Shown here in pieces: positions 24,214 through 32,463 of a DNA stretch of 64,000 bases. The notes under the pieces were generated by a model. That model saw only the letters and a program-made list of their open reading frames with translations. It did not search any database and was not told the DNA's origin. The DNA is taken from contig JAHBTY010000004.1 of NCBI GenBank assembly GCA_019638355.1, forward strand, positions 496,001-560,000, written 5' to 3'. Each line of letters starts with the position of its first letter. The stretch's first letter is position 1. The stretch comes from Cyclobacteriaceae bacterium. Lineage in GTDB: Bacteria; Bacteroidota; Bacteroidia; Cytophagales; Cyclobacteriaceae. A program made the position numbers and the translations under genes.

Positions 24214-24807
24214 ATGACTGATGCTACTTCCATTCAACCCCTGCTCGATTACTTTAATCGTCTTATTCCCTTAAGTGTGGAAGAAAAAGATTTAATAAAG
24301 TCAAAATTCCACGCGCACTTGTTCCTGAAGAAACAATTTGCTTTGCAGCATGGCGATGTATGTGAATATTTCACTTTTGTAGTACGCGGCTGCATGCGGC
24401 TTTACATGGTGGATGACAAAGGCGTGTACCACATTATGCAATTCGCTACCGAAAATTACTGGATACTTGACCTCACCAGTTTTCACAAAAAGATTCCGGC
24501 CAGATTAAACATCGATGCGCTCGAAGATACTGTGGTGCTGCGCATTACGCACAGCGATTTGATTGACTTGTATTTAAAAGCACCCAAGTTTGATCGCATC
24601 TTCCGGGTATTATTAGAAAATCATTTCATGCATCAGCAACAGCGGATGACGCAATTGTTCAGTTCTACAGCCGAAGAACGTTATCAATTATTTCTGGAGA
24701 CCTACCCGCATCTGCTCAACCGTTTGTCGCAAGTGCAGATTGCCGCTTACCTGGGTGTTACTCCTGAATTTTTGAGTAGAATTAGAAGTCGTATGGCGAA
24801 AGGATAA
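24214..24807 (+). CDS. Crp/Fnr-family transcriptional regulator
   Basis: 197 residues from ATG at 24214 (MTDATSIQPLLDYFNR); two earlier ATGs (24172, 24202) are in frame. A cyclic-nucleotide-binding-like domain (CEYFTFVVRGCMRLYMVDDK, FATENYWILDLTSF) is followed by a short C-terminal helix-turn-helix (LSQVQIAAYLGVTPEFLSRI). It diverges from the oxidoreductase pair and lies upstream of the NADP-binding protein, so either could be its target. The ligand is unknown. Confidence 0.85.
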   Translation: MTDATSIQPLLDYFNRLIPLSVEEKDLIKSKFHAHLFLKKQFALQHGDVCEYFTFVVRGCMRLYMVDDKGVYHIMQFATENYWILDLTSFHKKIPARLNIDALEDTVVLRITHSDLIDLYLKAPKFDRIFRVLLENHFMHQQQRMTQLFSSTAEERYQLFLETYPHLLNRLSQVQIAAYLGVTPEFLSRIRSRMAKG

Positions 24808-24895
24808 TCTATTTTTCTAAGCCCGTGGAGAGTCGTCTTAAAATATAAGCGATTGAACTACAAACTCCCGAAGTATATACAAACCATCATAGTGA

Positions 24896-24936
24896 GTCAC
24901 CCCCTCTCCTCTGGAGAGGGTGCCGGGGGGTGAGGT
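24896..24936. repeat. Dispersed CCCTCTCC/GGAGAGGG palindrome, copy 1
   Basis: CCCTCTCCTCTGGAGAGGG followed by GGGGTGAGG. The core and the flank GGGGTGAGG recur at 27956-28180. The direct repeat GTCGTCTTAA (24832-24841 and 24935-24944) lies on either side. Confidence 0.6.
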
Positions 24937-25046
24937 CGTCTTAATCTATATCAATACTTTTTCTTAAACCAGGTCATTGGTACAGCCTGCCTGTTTGATG
25001 TTGCTTTGTATCATCAAAAACGAACATCAACTAAAACAAAAAAATT

Positions 25047-25700
25047 ATGTCAACCAACAAATTAAAAGTAGCCGTAATCGGCCTCGGAAACATCGGAAAA
25101 GTAGTAGCCACCAATCTGGTAAAAGGAAACCGTGAGGTGATCCTGGCAAGTTCTAAACTGGAAGATGCCAACGCACTTGCGCAACAATTGGGCGGTCTTG
25201 CCAAAGCAGTTGAAGTTTCGGCAGCCATTAAAGAAGCCGATATTGTTGTGCTGGCAGTATGGTTTAGCACCATGCAGGAATTGTTTAAACAATATGCCAC
25301 AGAATTGCAGGGTAAGCTTATTGTTGATCCATCAAACCCAATTGCACCGGACGGTAATGGTGGGTTCAAGAAAATTATTGGTGCTGATGAGTCGGCAGGT
25401 CAAATCATTTCGGAGTTGCTTCCTAAAGGAGCGAAGTTAGCAAAGGCATTAGGTACGTTGGGTGCTGCTTCATTAGCAAGTGCAGCCTTCCAAAAACCAG
25501 AAGCCGCTGTACAGTTTTTTGCCACCGATGACAACACTATCAATACAACCATTGAAGAACTGATTAAAGACAATGGCTTTGAACCCGTTCGGATAGGTGG
25601 CATTAATCAATCTATTCGTATTGAAGTATTTGGCGATCTGCATGAATTTGGAGCATTGGGTAAAACAATTACGCGCAAAGAATTTAAACAGCCTGTTTAA
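25047..25700 (+). CDS. NADPH-dependent F420 reductase-like dinucleotide-binding protein
   Basis: 217 residues. The Rossmann motif VIGLGNIGKVVATNLVKGN (residues 10-28), ADIVVLAVWFSTMQELF and VDPSNPIAPDGNGGFKKI match the NADP-oxidoreductase coenzyme-F420-dependent family, which in non-F420 organisms includes NADP-binding reductases. The C-terminal part carries AAVQFFATDDN and EVFGDLHEFGALGKT. Whether F420 is used is unlikely in Cytophagales. Downstream of the Crp/Fnr gene, same strand. Confidence 0.8.
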   Translation: MSTNKLKVAVIGLGNIGKVVATNLVKGNREVILASSKLEDANALAQQLGGLAKAVEVSAAIKEADIVVLAVWFSTMQELFKQYATELQGKLIVDPSNPIAPDGNGGFKKIIGADESAGQIISELLPKGAKLAKALGTLGAASLASAAFQKPEAAVQFFATDDNTINTTIEELIKDNGFEPVRIGGINQSIRIEVFGDLHEFGALGKTITRKEFKQPV

Positions 25701-25750
25701 GATCAATAATCCTTTACTTAAAACAACTTGTAAACCGTTAATTTAGAGCT

Positions 25751-26503
25751 ATGAAAAAAATACACCTTATTCTCATACTAGTGTTTAATACTTTGTATGC
25801 TGCTGGGCAGATTCAGAAATTAACGCTGAAAAAACAAACTTTTGAATTACACAATGTAACCGGTTCTATCATCGAATTTGAGGGTAAGAAGGTGTTGAAA
25901 ATTGAGCGCGATCTAAAAGCAATTCCATTTGATGTAAACAACATAGAGAAAACGGTGGACGAACCGCACTATGCCCGCTTGGTTGGACTGGAGGATTTTG
26001 AAAATGGTACGATTGAAGTAAAGATGTACAGTCAGATTCAGGACCCACCACCCTACCCCGGTGTTGCCGGCTTTATCGGAGTTTATTTCAGAATTAAAGA
26101 AGATGACTCTGCGTTTGAAGGAATCTATGTAAGGCCAAAAGTTGGTCGGTCAACCAATCAGTTTTTCAGAAATCATGCCGTTCAATACATGTCTTATCCG
26201 CATGCCAAATTTGACACGTTGAGAAAAAGTTATCCACCCGGATCATACGAGGGTTCCGCTCCAGTTGCCTTGAAAGAATGGATAACCATGCGAATTGAGG
26301 TAAATGGCGAAACTGCTGAGATGTTCATCAACAATATGAAATACTCGTCCTTTATTGTGGACAAAATGCTGGGCCATAATAAAATTGGTGGTGTTGGCTT
26401 GTATGTTGATATAGGCACAATTGGCTACTTCAAAGACTTAAAAATCACCAAACGAGAGTTAATTGAGAAAAGTAAGAAAGACGAAAAAGTTAATGATATT
26501 TAA
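25751..26503 (+). CDS. Secreted protein with DUF1080/LamG-like domain
   Basis: 250 residues with a signal peptide (MKKIHLILILVFNTLYAAGQ). Beta-rich sequence such as LEDFENGTIEVKMYSQIQDP, AGFIGVYFRIKEDDSAFEGI and VNGETAEMFINN matches the jelly-roll fold of 3-keto-disaccharide hydrolase/DUF1080 or LamG-like proteins. Catalytic residues cannot be assigned. The tail is lysine rich. Confidence 0.65.
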   Translation: MKKIHLILILVFNTLYAAGQIQKLTLKKQTFELHNVTGSIIEFEGKKVLKIERDLKAIPFDVNNIEKTVDEPHYARLVGLEDFENGTIEVKMYSQIQDPPPYPGVAGFIGVYFRIKEDDSAFEGIYVRPKVGRSTNQFFRNHAVQYMSYPHAKFDTLRKSYPPGSYEGSAPVALKEWITMRIEVNGETAEMFINNMKYSSFIVDKMLGHNKIGGVGLYVDIGTIGYFKDLKITKRELIEKSKKDEKVNDI

Positions 26504-26549
26504 ATGTAACTTGAAGTTCCGCTAACAATCTAACCTAACCAAATATCCA

Positions 26550-27077
26550 ATGAAACACATTAGAATCTCAACTATCACCTTGCTATTCGCTCTGGTAGCT
26601 TCGGTTTCTTACGCTCAATCTATTGATGAAAGCGTAAAAGAATGGGAACGCGCAAAGGCTTACACCAAAGAATACCTCGATGCTATGCCTGAATCTGGCT
26701 ATGCTTTAAAACCAACTCCTGAAATGCGTTCATTCGCTGAACAAATGCTTCACCTGACCGATGCCAATTATGCCTTTGCAGCCGCGGCTTCTGGTGAAAA
26801 AAGTCCGGTAGGCTTTGGCGAGTCAGAAAAGACTACGGATAAATCGAAAGCCAATGTTATAAACTTAGTTTTAGCCAGCTATGATTTCACGATTAACAGT
26901 CTTAAGAAAATGACTCCAGCTCAATTGGTTGAGAAAACAAAATTATTCAACCAGTTTGAGATGACTAAAGCGGCAGCATTTGCCAAGTCATTCGAGCACC
27001 AGACACACCACCGTGGGCAGACTACTGTGTACATCAGATTGGCGGGTGCCAAACCACCTCAAGAGAAGTTGTTTTGA
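26550..27077 (+). CDS. Exported DinB-family protein
   Basis: 175 residues with a signal peptide (ISTITLLFALVASVSYAQ), unusual since most DinB-like proteins are cytosolic, though exported ones are common in Bacteroidota. AEQMLHLTDANYAF and KSFEHQTHHRGQTTVYIRLA give the three-histidine metal site of the DinB four-helix bundle (H at LHL, and H/H in EHQTHHRG). Thiol-dependent or metal-dependent role unknown. Confidence 0.83.
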   Translation: MKHIRISTITLLFALVASVSYAQSIDESVKEWERAKAYTKEYLDAMPESGYALKPTPEMRSFAEQMLHLTDANYAFAAAASGEKSPVGFGESEKTTDKSKANVINLVLASYDFTINSLKKMTPAQLVEKTKLFNQFEMTKAAAFAKSFEHQTHHRGQTTVYIRLAGAKPPQEKLF

Positions 27078-27096
27078 GATAAGCTTTTGTAACCTT

Positions 27097-27127
27097 AATC
27101 AAATAGTACGAGTCGTGCTATTTGATT
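27097..27127. terminator. Long palindrome/hairpin after the DinB gene
   Basis: A 31-base near-perfect palindrome with 15-base arms (AATCAAATAGTACGA and TCGTGCTATTTGATT, one G/T mismatch). It lies 20 bases after the DinB stop and may act as a terminator, though the following T run is weak. Confidence 0.5.
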
Positions 27128-27154
27128 ATTTGGGTTAAAGGCTAACTTCATCAA

Positions 27155-27970
27155 ATGCAAATCAAAGAACCCCAACTCCTTCACTGGCTCCATCACTTCT
27201 ATGGCTACGGTTCATGGCAAGCAAGGTTCTGGTTTATTGGCTATGAAGAACCGGGTGGCGATATCCCCGAAGAAGTGGCCGACAAATTCAATTATTTTTC
27301 TACGCACCATGCAGAAGCAAAACCTACGCTCTGTAATATCCGCGAGCTTTACCAATATGTATCAGTAGGTACTGAAGATCCAAAAGCAGAAAGATTTACC
27401 AATCGCTATGACTATCGGTTTGGAACAACAGCCATTCAAAGTACAGTATGGAAAAACCTGACTGCCTTTGAATATGGTTACAACAACCAACCTTTGCCCG
27501 ATTTATTTCTCTACCAAAAAGAAAAATTTGCACAAGCTGGTTTGAAGCTTGAATTGATAATTCCGTTGTATCCGCTACCTGGCTCGCATACACACTCATG
27601 GCATTACAACTGGCTGAACTTAACCGGTTGCGATTTTCTAAAAAGTCAGCAGCGCTATGAAGAATATATCTATCCGCAACGCATTCATACCATTCTTTCC
27701 AACCTACGCGAACACAAACCAGCAGTAGTGCTGATGTTTGGCATGAAGAACATCAACGGACTAAAAAAATCGATTCAAGAATTTTTTAATGGCCTAGAGT
27801 TTTCCACCGGCAAAGGCATCAAACTACAAATACCACAACACCACCGGGCCGACATAAACGGAACAACCTTGATCATTACCACACAAATTCCAGCCTTACG
27901 CCATGGCCGAATTGAGACGGGTTTTGATTGGGAGGAGTTTGGAAGGAGGGTTAGAGCCTCACCCCAATAA
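27155..27970 (+). CDS. Protein of unknown function, possible uracil-DNA-glycosylase-like fold
   Basis: 271 residues, cytosolic. ARFWFIGYEEPGGDIPEEVA, LIIPLYPLPGSHTHSWHYNW, YPQRIHTILSNLREHKPAVV and GTTLIITTQIPALRHG stand out. The FIGYEEPGG strand-turn and the later PAVVLMFGMKN segment faintly recall UDG-superfamily motifs, but I do not recognise the family and this is a guess. The last codons (RASPQ) and the stop are encoded by the palindromic element that starts at 27956. Confidence 0.72.
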   Translation: MQIKEPQLLHWLHHFYGYGSWQARFWFIGYEEPGGDIPEEVADKFNYFSTHHAEAKPTLCNIRELYQYVSVGTEDPKAERFTNRYDYRFGTTAIQSTVWKNLTAFEYGYNNQPLPDLFLYQKEKFAQAGLKLELIIPLYPLPGSHTHSWHYNWLNLTGCDFLKSQQRYEEYIYPQRIHTILSNLREHKPAVVLMFGMKNINGLKKSIQEFFNGLEFSTGKGIKLQIPQHHRADINGTTLIITTQIPALRHGRIETGFDWEEFGRRVRASPQ

Positions 27971-28180
27971 AATGTAGTACTCATTATATGATTTTGGTTG
28001 CCCCTCTCCACAGGAGAGGGGTGATTAAGATTGACTTGCTTTAGTTTATTCCTTTTGGTTTAAGTATTACTTTTGATTCACCCAAGTACTTATCAATTAC
28101 GCAATACTTTTTTACCCCTCTCCTGTGGAGAGGGGCGCAACAAAGTTTTAATGACTGATAAGTCCAGTTGGGGTGAGGCA
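27956..28180. repeat. Inverted palindrome pair (copies 2 and 3 of the CCCCTCTCC element)
   Basis: Copy 2: GCCTCACCCCAA (27956-27967) then CCCCTCTCCACAGGAGAGGGG (28001-28021, 21 bases, core palindrome). Copy 3 is the reverse: CCCCTCTCCTGTGGAGAGGGG (28115-28135) then TTGGGGTGAGGC (28168-28179). Together they form a REPIN-like inverted pair, about 225 bases, filling the gap up to moaE. Confidence 0.68.
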
Positions 28181-28188
28181 TAAACACC

Positions 28189-28599
28189 ATGATCGAAATA
28201 ACCAACAACCCAATTGATACTTCCAAAATCATTGCTACAGCATCCGCGCAACAAGCTGGTGCCGTAAATGTGTTTATCGGAACGGTGCGCAATCAAACAG
28301 CCGGCAAGGCAGTAACAAAATTGGAGTACGAAGCCTACGAACCGATGGCTGTATCCGAAATTCAAAAAGTAGTAGATGCAACGAAAGCCAAATGGAGCCT
28401 CACCGGCTGGGCTGTAAGTCATAGAACAGGAACCTTGTTGCCAGGTGAAGTAGCCGTAGTGGTGGCAGTTTCCACACCCCACCGGAAAGATTCTTTTGAA
28501 GCGTGTCAATTCATTATTGATACCCTGAAAAAAACTGTCCCCATCTGGAAAAAAGAATTTTTCCAAGATGGGGATCAATGGGTATCAGCACACCCTTAA
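28189..28599 (+). CDS. moaE: Molybdopterin synthase catalytic subunit MoaE
   Basis: 136 residues. AGAVNVFIGTVRNQTAGKAV, LEYEAYEPMAVSEIQKVVDA, VSHRTGTLLPGEVAVVVAVS and TVPIWKKEFFQDGDQW are the MoaE signature; the catalytic Lys lies in PIWKKE. With MoaD it inserts two sulfurs into cyclic pyranopterin monophosphate. The gene begins directly after the inverted palindrome pair. Confidence 0.95.
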   Translation: MIEITNNPIDTSKIIATASAQQAGAVNVFIGTVRNQTAGKAVTKLEYEAYEPMAVSEIQKVVDATKAKWSLTGWAVSHRTGTLLPGEVAVVVAVSTPHRKDSFEACQFIIDTLKKTVPIWKKEFFQDGDQWVSAHP

Positions 28600-28724
28600 A
28601 TCTGACTTACAATCATCACCGCGAAGGTGATAATTGCTACTGCAATTACAAGTGCTGAACCTACTACCAGCAATAAGTCTCGGTTAATAGGATTCAGAAG
28701 AAAGTTTCTGTCAATGAATTTCAT
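28596..28724 (-). CDS. Small single-pass membrane protein
   Basis: 42 residues, MKFIDRNFLLNPINRDLLLV followed by a hydrophobic run to the end (GSALVIAVAIITFAVMIVSQ). It converges on moaE with its stop overlapping the moaE stop by 4 bases. No family recognised; the positive N-terminus and clean membrane helix favour a real gene. Confidence 0.5.
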   Translation of the reverse strand: MKFIDRNFLLNPINRDLLLVVGSALVIAVAIITFAVMIVSQI

Positions 28725-28949
28725 AGCCAACTTTATTTTTAGACACCCAAAGATAACATAGGTCATGCCAATTTGGTTTGCTAACTATAAATCAATTTTT
28801 AAAAAGTAATATTTCACCCGTTTGCAAAAAATTATACTTACCAATTTGGTTAATGTGTGCTTGTATAAAGTGCTAATTGATGGCTACTTAAGTAAATAAG
28901 TAAGATTCTGTTTTTGACTAAATGGTGGGCGTGCTTTAGCCGGATCAGG

Positions 28950-29429
28950 CTACTTTTTTCGGATAAAATCCTTCTTGCCGCCCTGTTTGGCCATCAGTTT
29001 TATTTCTTCAATTACAATCTCCTGCGACAGGGCCTTGCACATATCGTAAATGGTAAGAGCAGCTACCGATGCAGCCGTAATCGCTTCCATTTCTACCCCG
29101 GTTTTGCCAGTAACTGTTGCTGTTGTGGTGATCAGCACTTTCTTTTTAACTACTTCAATCCGAACCTGACAATCTTCCAGAGCAAGCGGGTGACAAAACG
29201 GAATCAACTCATGCGTTTTTTTGGCTGCCATTACTCCGGCAATGATGGCCGTTTGAAATACGGGGCCTTTTCTGGTGATCAGTTCATTGTTTTTGATTTG
29301 CGCTAATATCTCTTTACCCAAAATCACCACCGCTTGTGCTTTTGCCACGCGTTTGGTAACAAGCTTTTCCGATACATCTACCATTTTGGGGTTGCCCGAT
29401 GCATCAATATGTGTAAATTGTTTTTTCAT
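28950..29429 (-). CDS. moaC: Cyclic pyranopterin monophosphate synthase MoaC
   Basis: 159 residues. FTHIDASGNPKMVDVSEK, VMAAKKTHELIPFCHPLALE (catalytic His/Lys region), VEMEAITAASVAALTIYDMC and a lysine-rich end are the MoaC signature. It converts 3',8-cyclo-GTP to cyclic pyranopterin monophosphate after MoaA. Encoded opposite to moaE and moeA. Confidence 0.95.
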   Translation of the reverse strand: MKKQFTHIDASGNPKMVDVSEKLVTKRVAKAQAVVILGKEILAQIKNNELITRKGPVFQTAIIAGVMAAKKTHELIPFCHPLALEDCQVRIEVVKKKVLITTTATVTGKTGVEMEAITAASVAALTIYDMCKALSQEIVIEEIKLMAKQGGKKDFIRKK

Positions 29430-29464
29430 TAATTCGGTTTAACCCATATCACTTGAAGGTGATC

Positions 29465-29625
29465 TTAATCAGCGATCCAATTCTCAATTTTAATTCCCTC
29501 CCGTTCAAAGTCTGCAACATTTCTGGTTACTAAAACTAAATTGTTTGAGATGGCAGTAGCACCAATCAAGAGATCGAAATCATCAAGTGGATTTCCAGCC
29601 TGGTATCCAGTAAGAATTTACTCAA
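29465..29625 (-). pseudogene. VapC-like PIN toxin with internal deletion
   Basis: Right after the antitoxin gene a TTG at 29625-29623 opens SKFLLDT, the usual PIN N-terminus. The reading then shifts to another frame encoding DDFDLLIGATAISNNLVLVT and FEREGIKIENWIAD, the typical PIN C-terminus (with the conserved D-x-D/LIGA region and NxxDF-like segment). The middle about 80-90 residues are missing and the two ends are out of frame. The toxin is therefore probably inactive. Confidence 0.75.
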
Positions 29626-29867
29626 AGCTCTTCAGTCTTTCGGTCAAATCTTCTGCATCCCTTAAGGTCAGCTATTATTTCATCAGCCGATTGTTTCGAC
29701 ACAAAAGCTCCATAAAGTTCTTCAATTGATTTATTGGAAGGTTTTTTAGAACCCTTTAATGAATCCGAAAGCCTGGAGATCAATTCAAGCTTACGTTCGG
29801 GGCTTAAACTATTCAAGAGTCCAAGGTAAGTATCAATAAGACTAAATTTTAAATCTGCTGCTTTCAT
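29622..29867 (-). CDS. Antitoxin-like protein (partner of VapC remnant)
   Basis: 81 residues from ATG at 29867 (MKAADLKFSLIDTYLGLLNS); ATG at 29909 is an alternative. The sequence LSPERKLELISRLSDSLK and the end SADEIIADLKGCRRFDRKTE match small Bacteroidota antitoxins that precede PIN toxins. Its TGA overlaps the TTG of the following toxin remnant. It remains open although the toxin is broken. Confidence 0.65.
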   Translation of the reverse strand: MKAADLKFSLIDTYLGLLNSLSPERKLELISRLSDSLKGSKKPSNKSIEELYGAFVSKQSADEIIADLKGCRRFDRKTEEL

Positions 29868-29959
29868 TGGATTTACAATCTCAATATCAAAAATAGTCAA
29901 TTTTGTCATTAACTTACATTCTGTAATTATTGATGATACCACATTTCAATTATTAACAA

Positions 29960-31153
29960 ATGATCACCGTATCCGAAGCCACCGCCATCATTCTCTCCCA
30001 CTCCATCGAAACCGGTGTGGAAGAGATTTCCATTCAGGAAGCATGTGGCCGCGTGTTGAAAGAAACCGTGCGGGCCGATCGCGACTTCCCGCCTTTTGAT
30101 CGTGTAAGCATGGACGGTATCGTCATCGCTTTTGATGCATGGAAAACCGGTACACGTACCTTTCCCATCGAAAGCATTCAGGCAGCCGGACAACAACAAA
30201 AACAATTAACCAACACATGCGCTTGCATCGAGGTAATGACTGGCGCCATGCTGCCACTCGGCACTGATACCGTGGTACCCTACGAAAATGTATCAATCAA
30301 AGATGGCACCGCAACGATCACCACCGAAAAAATTGAGCGCGGTGAAAACATTCACCGGCAAGGTGTGGATGCAGAGCTGAACGATGAGTTGCTTGCACCC
30401 GGCATAAAAATTTCGCCAGCCGAAGTAGCGTTGATGGCGGCAGTGGGCAAAAAGAAAATTCAGGTAGCTGCTTTTCCTAAAACGGCCATCATCTCCACAG
30501 GCGATGAATTGATTCCGGTTGATTTGATTCCATTGCCGTATCAAATCCGCAGATCGAACAGTTATGCCCTGCAAGCCGCTTTGCGCGAGTTGGGTTGCAC
30601 GGCCGATCAGTTTCATTTGCCCGATCAACCCGAAATGCTGGAAGCCGAAGTGAAAAAGATTCTGCAACATTATTCGCTGGTTATTTTTTCGGGTGGCGTT
30701 TCAAAAGGCAAGTACGATTACATTCCACAAACCCTGGAACGCAATGGCATTCAAAAACGATTTCATCAAGTGAGTCAACGCCCCGGTAAGCCTTTGTGGT
30801 TTGGTACTTCGGCTAAGCATGTGGTGTTTGCCCTTCCGGGGAATCCGGTTTCTACCTACATGTGCTTTTACCGCTACATAAAACCGTGGTTGATGAAAAG
30901 TCTTGGAGTTGAAACACAACCACAACAAGTAGTGCTGGCGCAGAACTTTTCTTTCAAACCTGCCCTTACCTACTTTCTGCAAGTGAAAGTAAAAAATGAA
31001 ATGAGTCAGTTAAAAGCATACCCCAATGCCGGTGGTGGCTCGGGTGACTTCGCTAACCTGAAAGAGGTGGATGGCTTTATTGAACTTCCTGCCGATGTTA
31101 CCGACTTCAAAGCCGGACAAGTATTTCGTTACTACTCGTTTCGCAATTCATGA
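29960..31153 (+). CDS. moeA: Molybdopterin molybdenumtransferase MoeA
   Basis: 397 residues. Motifs in order: MITVSEATAIILSHSI, GTDTVVPYENV, IISTGDELIPV, RRSNSYALQAALRELGC, FSGGVSKGKYDYIPQTL, QRPGKPLWFG and LPGNPVSTYMCF, all characteristic of MoeA. It inserts molybdate into adenylylated molybdopterin. Its stop overlaps the next gene as ATGA, so the glycerate permease and kinase are translationally coupled to it. Confidence 0.95.
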   Translation: MITVSEATAIILSHSIETGVEEISIQEACGRVLKETVRADRDFPPFDRVSMDGIVIAFDAWKTGTRTFPIESIQAAGQQQKQLTNTCACIEVMTGAMLPLGTDTVVPYENVSIKDGTATITTEKIERGENIHRQGVDAELNDELLAPGIKISPAEVALMAAVGKKKIQVAAFPKTAIISTGDELIPVDLIPLPYQIRRSNSYALQAALRELGCTADQFHLPDQPEMLEAEVKKILQHYSLVIFSGGVSKGKYDYIPQTLERNGIQKRFHQVSQRPGKPLWFGTSAKHVVFALPGNPVSTYMCFYRYIKPWLMKSLGVETQPQQVVLAQNFSFKPALTYFLQVKVKNEMSQLKAYPNAGGGSGDFANLKEVDGFIELPADVTDFKAGQVFRYYSFRNS

Positions 31154-32463
31154 TTCAGATTGGCATTGCCTTAGTAATTTCTATCCTGGCACTCATTGCG
31201 GTTTCGCGTCTCTTAAAACTTCATGCCTTCTTCGCGTTGTTACTGGCTGCAGTATTATTTGGCCTAATCGTAGGCAAACCTTTTCTGGAAATACTTTTCA
31301 CCATGCAATCGGGTTTTGGTTTATTGTTGCAACAGATCGGATTTCTGGTTGCGATAGGTTCGTGCCTTGGTACCGTGATGGAAAAAACCGGAGCCATGGC
31401 CACGCTCGGAAATAAGATTATTACATCATTTGGTAAATCGCGAATTACGTTAGCGATGGCTGTAATTGGTTTACTGGTGGGTATTCCGGTTTTCTGCGAT
31501 TCAGGATTTATTATTTTATCGCGATTGATACCCGCACTGGCTTCTTCAGCAGCAACACCTGCACAACTTTCACTGGCGCTTTCTACTTCGCTTTATACAT
31601 CACACACACTTATACCACCTACACCGGGGCCGCTGGCAGCATCCGCTAACCTGGGTGCAACCTCCCATCTTGGTTTGGTTATGCTGGTTGGTTTGGTTGG
31701 TTCATTACCCGTTACCGGAGTAGCTTACTTCTTATCGCACAAGTTAGGTTTGCGAATTTCAACTACCACACCCAATATTGAAACCCCCGAAGTACACGCG
31801 CAATCTACTATCCTCATTTCCATACCCTTGGCAATTCCGATTGTGCTGATAGCAGTAGCATCTTTGCCTACTTTAATTCCGACACTGCAATCATGGTCAA
31901 TTCTTCAGGTAATCGGTAATCCTGCTGTGGCTTTGCTATTAGGTTTAAGCTTTTCTTTCCTGCTCATTCGAGGCAATCAAAAACAAACCTGGCCCGGTTG
32001 GATCTCAGAAGCGTTGAAAGATGCTGGAATTATTTTATTGATTACCGGTGCGGGTGGTGCTTTTGGCAGTGTTATAAAGTCCAGTGGTCTCGATCTGATC
32101 TTGAAAGATGTGCTTGCTGATTCACAATCGGGTGGGATAATTTTTCTGTTGATCGCGTTTGCAGTGGCTGCGATTTTAAAAACTGCACAAGGTTCGTCCA
32201 CATCAGCAATCATCATTACAAGTTCTTTGCTGGCTCCACTCACACTGGGCGCAGGATTCTCAGCACCGCTCGATCTTGCCACACTGATTTTAGCGATTGG
32301 TGGTGGCGCCATGACGGTATCGCATGCAAATGATTCTTACTTCTGGGTGGTATCTCAATTCAGTGGCATACGGGAACGCGATGCGTATAAAAGTTTTACC
32401 CTCATTACATTGGCACAGGGACTAACCGCATTAGCTACATCTGTTTTAATTTATCTGTTGTGA
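31150..32463 (+). CDS. GntP-family gluconate/glycerate:H+ symporter
   Basis: 437 residues with about 12 membrane segments. IGSCLGTVMEKTGAMATLGN, LVGIPVFCDSGFIILSRLIP, SLYTSHTLIPPTPGPLAASA and TAQGSSTSAIIITSSLLAPL are the repeated GntP loops. Followed by a 4-base overlap (GTGA) with glycerate kinase, so glycerate is the likeliest substrate. Confidence 0.9.
   Translation: MIQIGIALVISILALIAVSRLLKLHAFFALLLAAVLFGLIVGKPFLEILFTMQSGFGLLLQQIGFLVAIGSCLGTVMEKTGAMATLGNKIITSFGKSRITLAMAVIGLLVGIPVFCDSGFIILSRLIPALASSAATPAQLSLALSTSLYTSHTLIPPTPGPLAASANLGATSHLGLVMLVGLVGSLPVTGVAYFLSHKLGLRISTTTPNIETPEVHAQSTILISIPLAIPIVLIAVASLPTLIPTLQSWSILQVIGNPAVALLLGLSFSFLLIRGNQKQTWPGWISEALKDAGIILLITGAGGAFGSVIKSSGLDLILKDVLADSQSGGIIFLLIAFAVAAILKTAQGSSTSAIIITSSLLAPLTLGAGFSAPLDLATLILAIGGGAMTVSHANDSYFWVVSQFSGIRERDAYKSFTLITLAQGLTALATSVLIYLL

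Noticed and set aside
28937-28952. TAGCC/GGCTA hairpin at the end of moaC as terminator
   Set aside because: No T run follows in the direction of moaC transcription.
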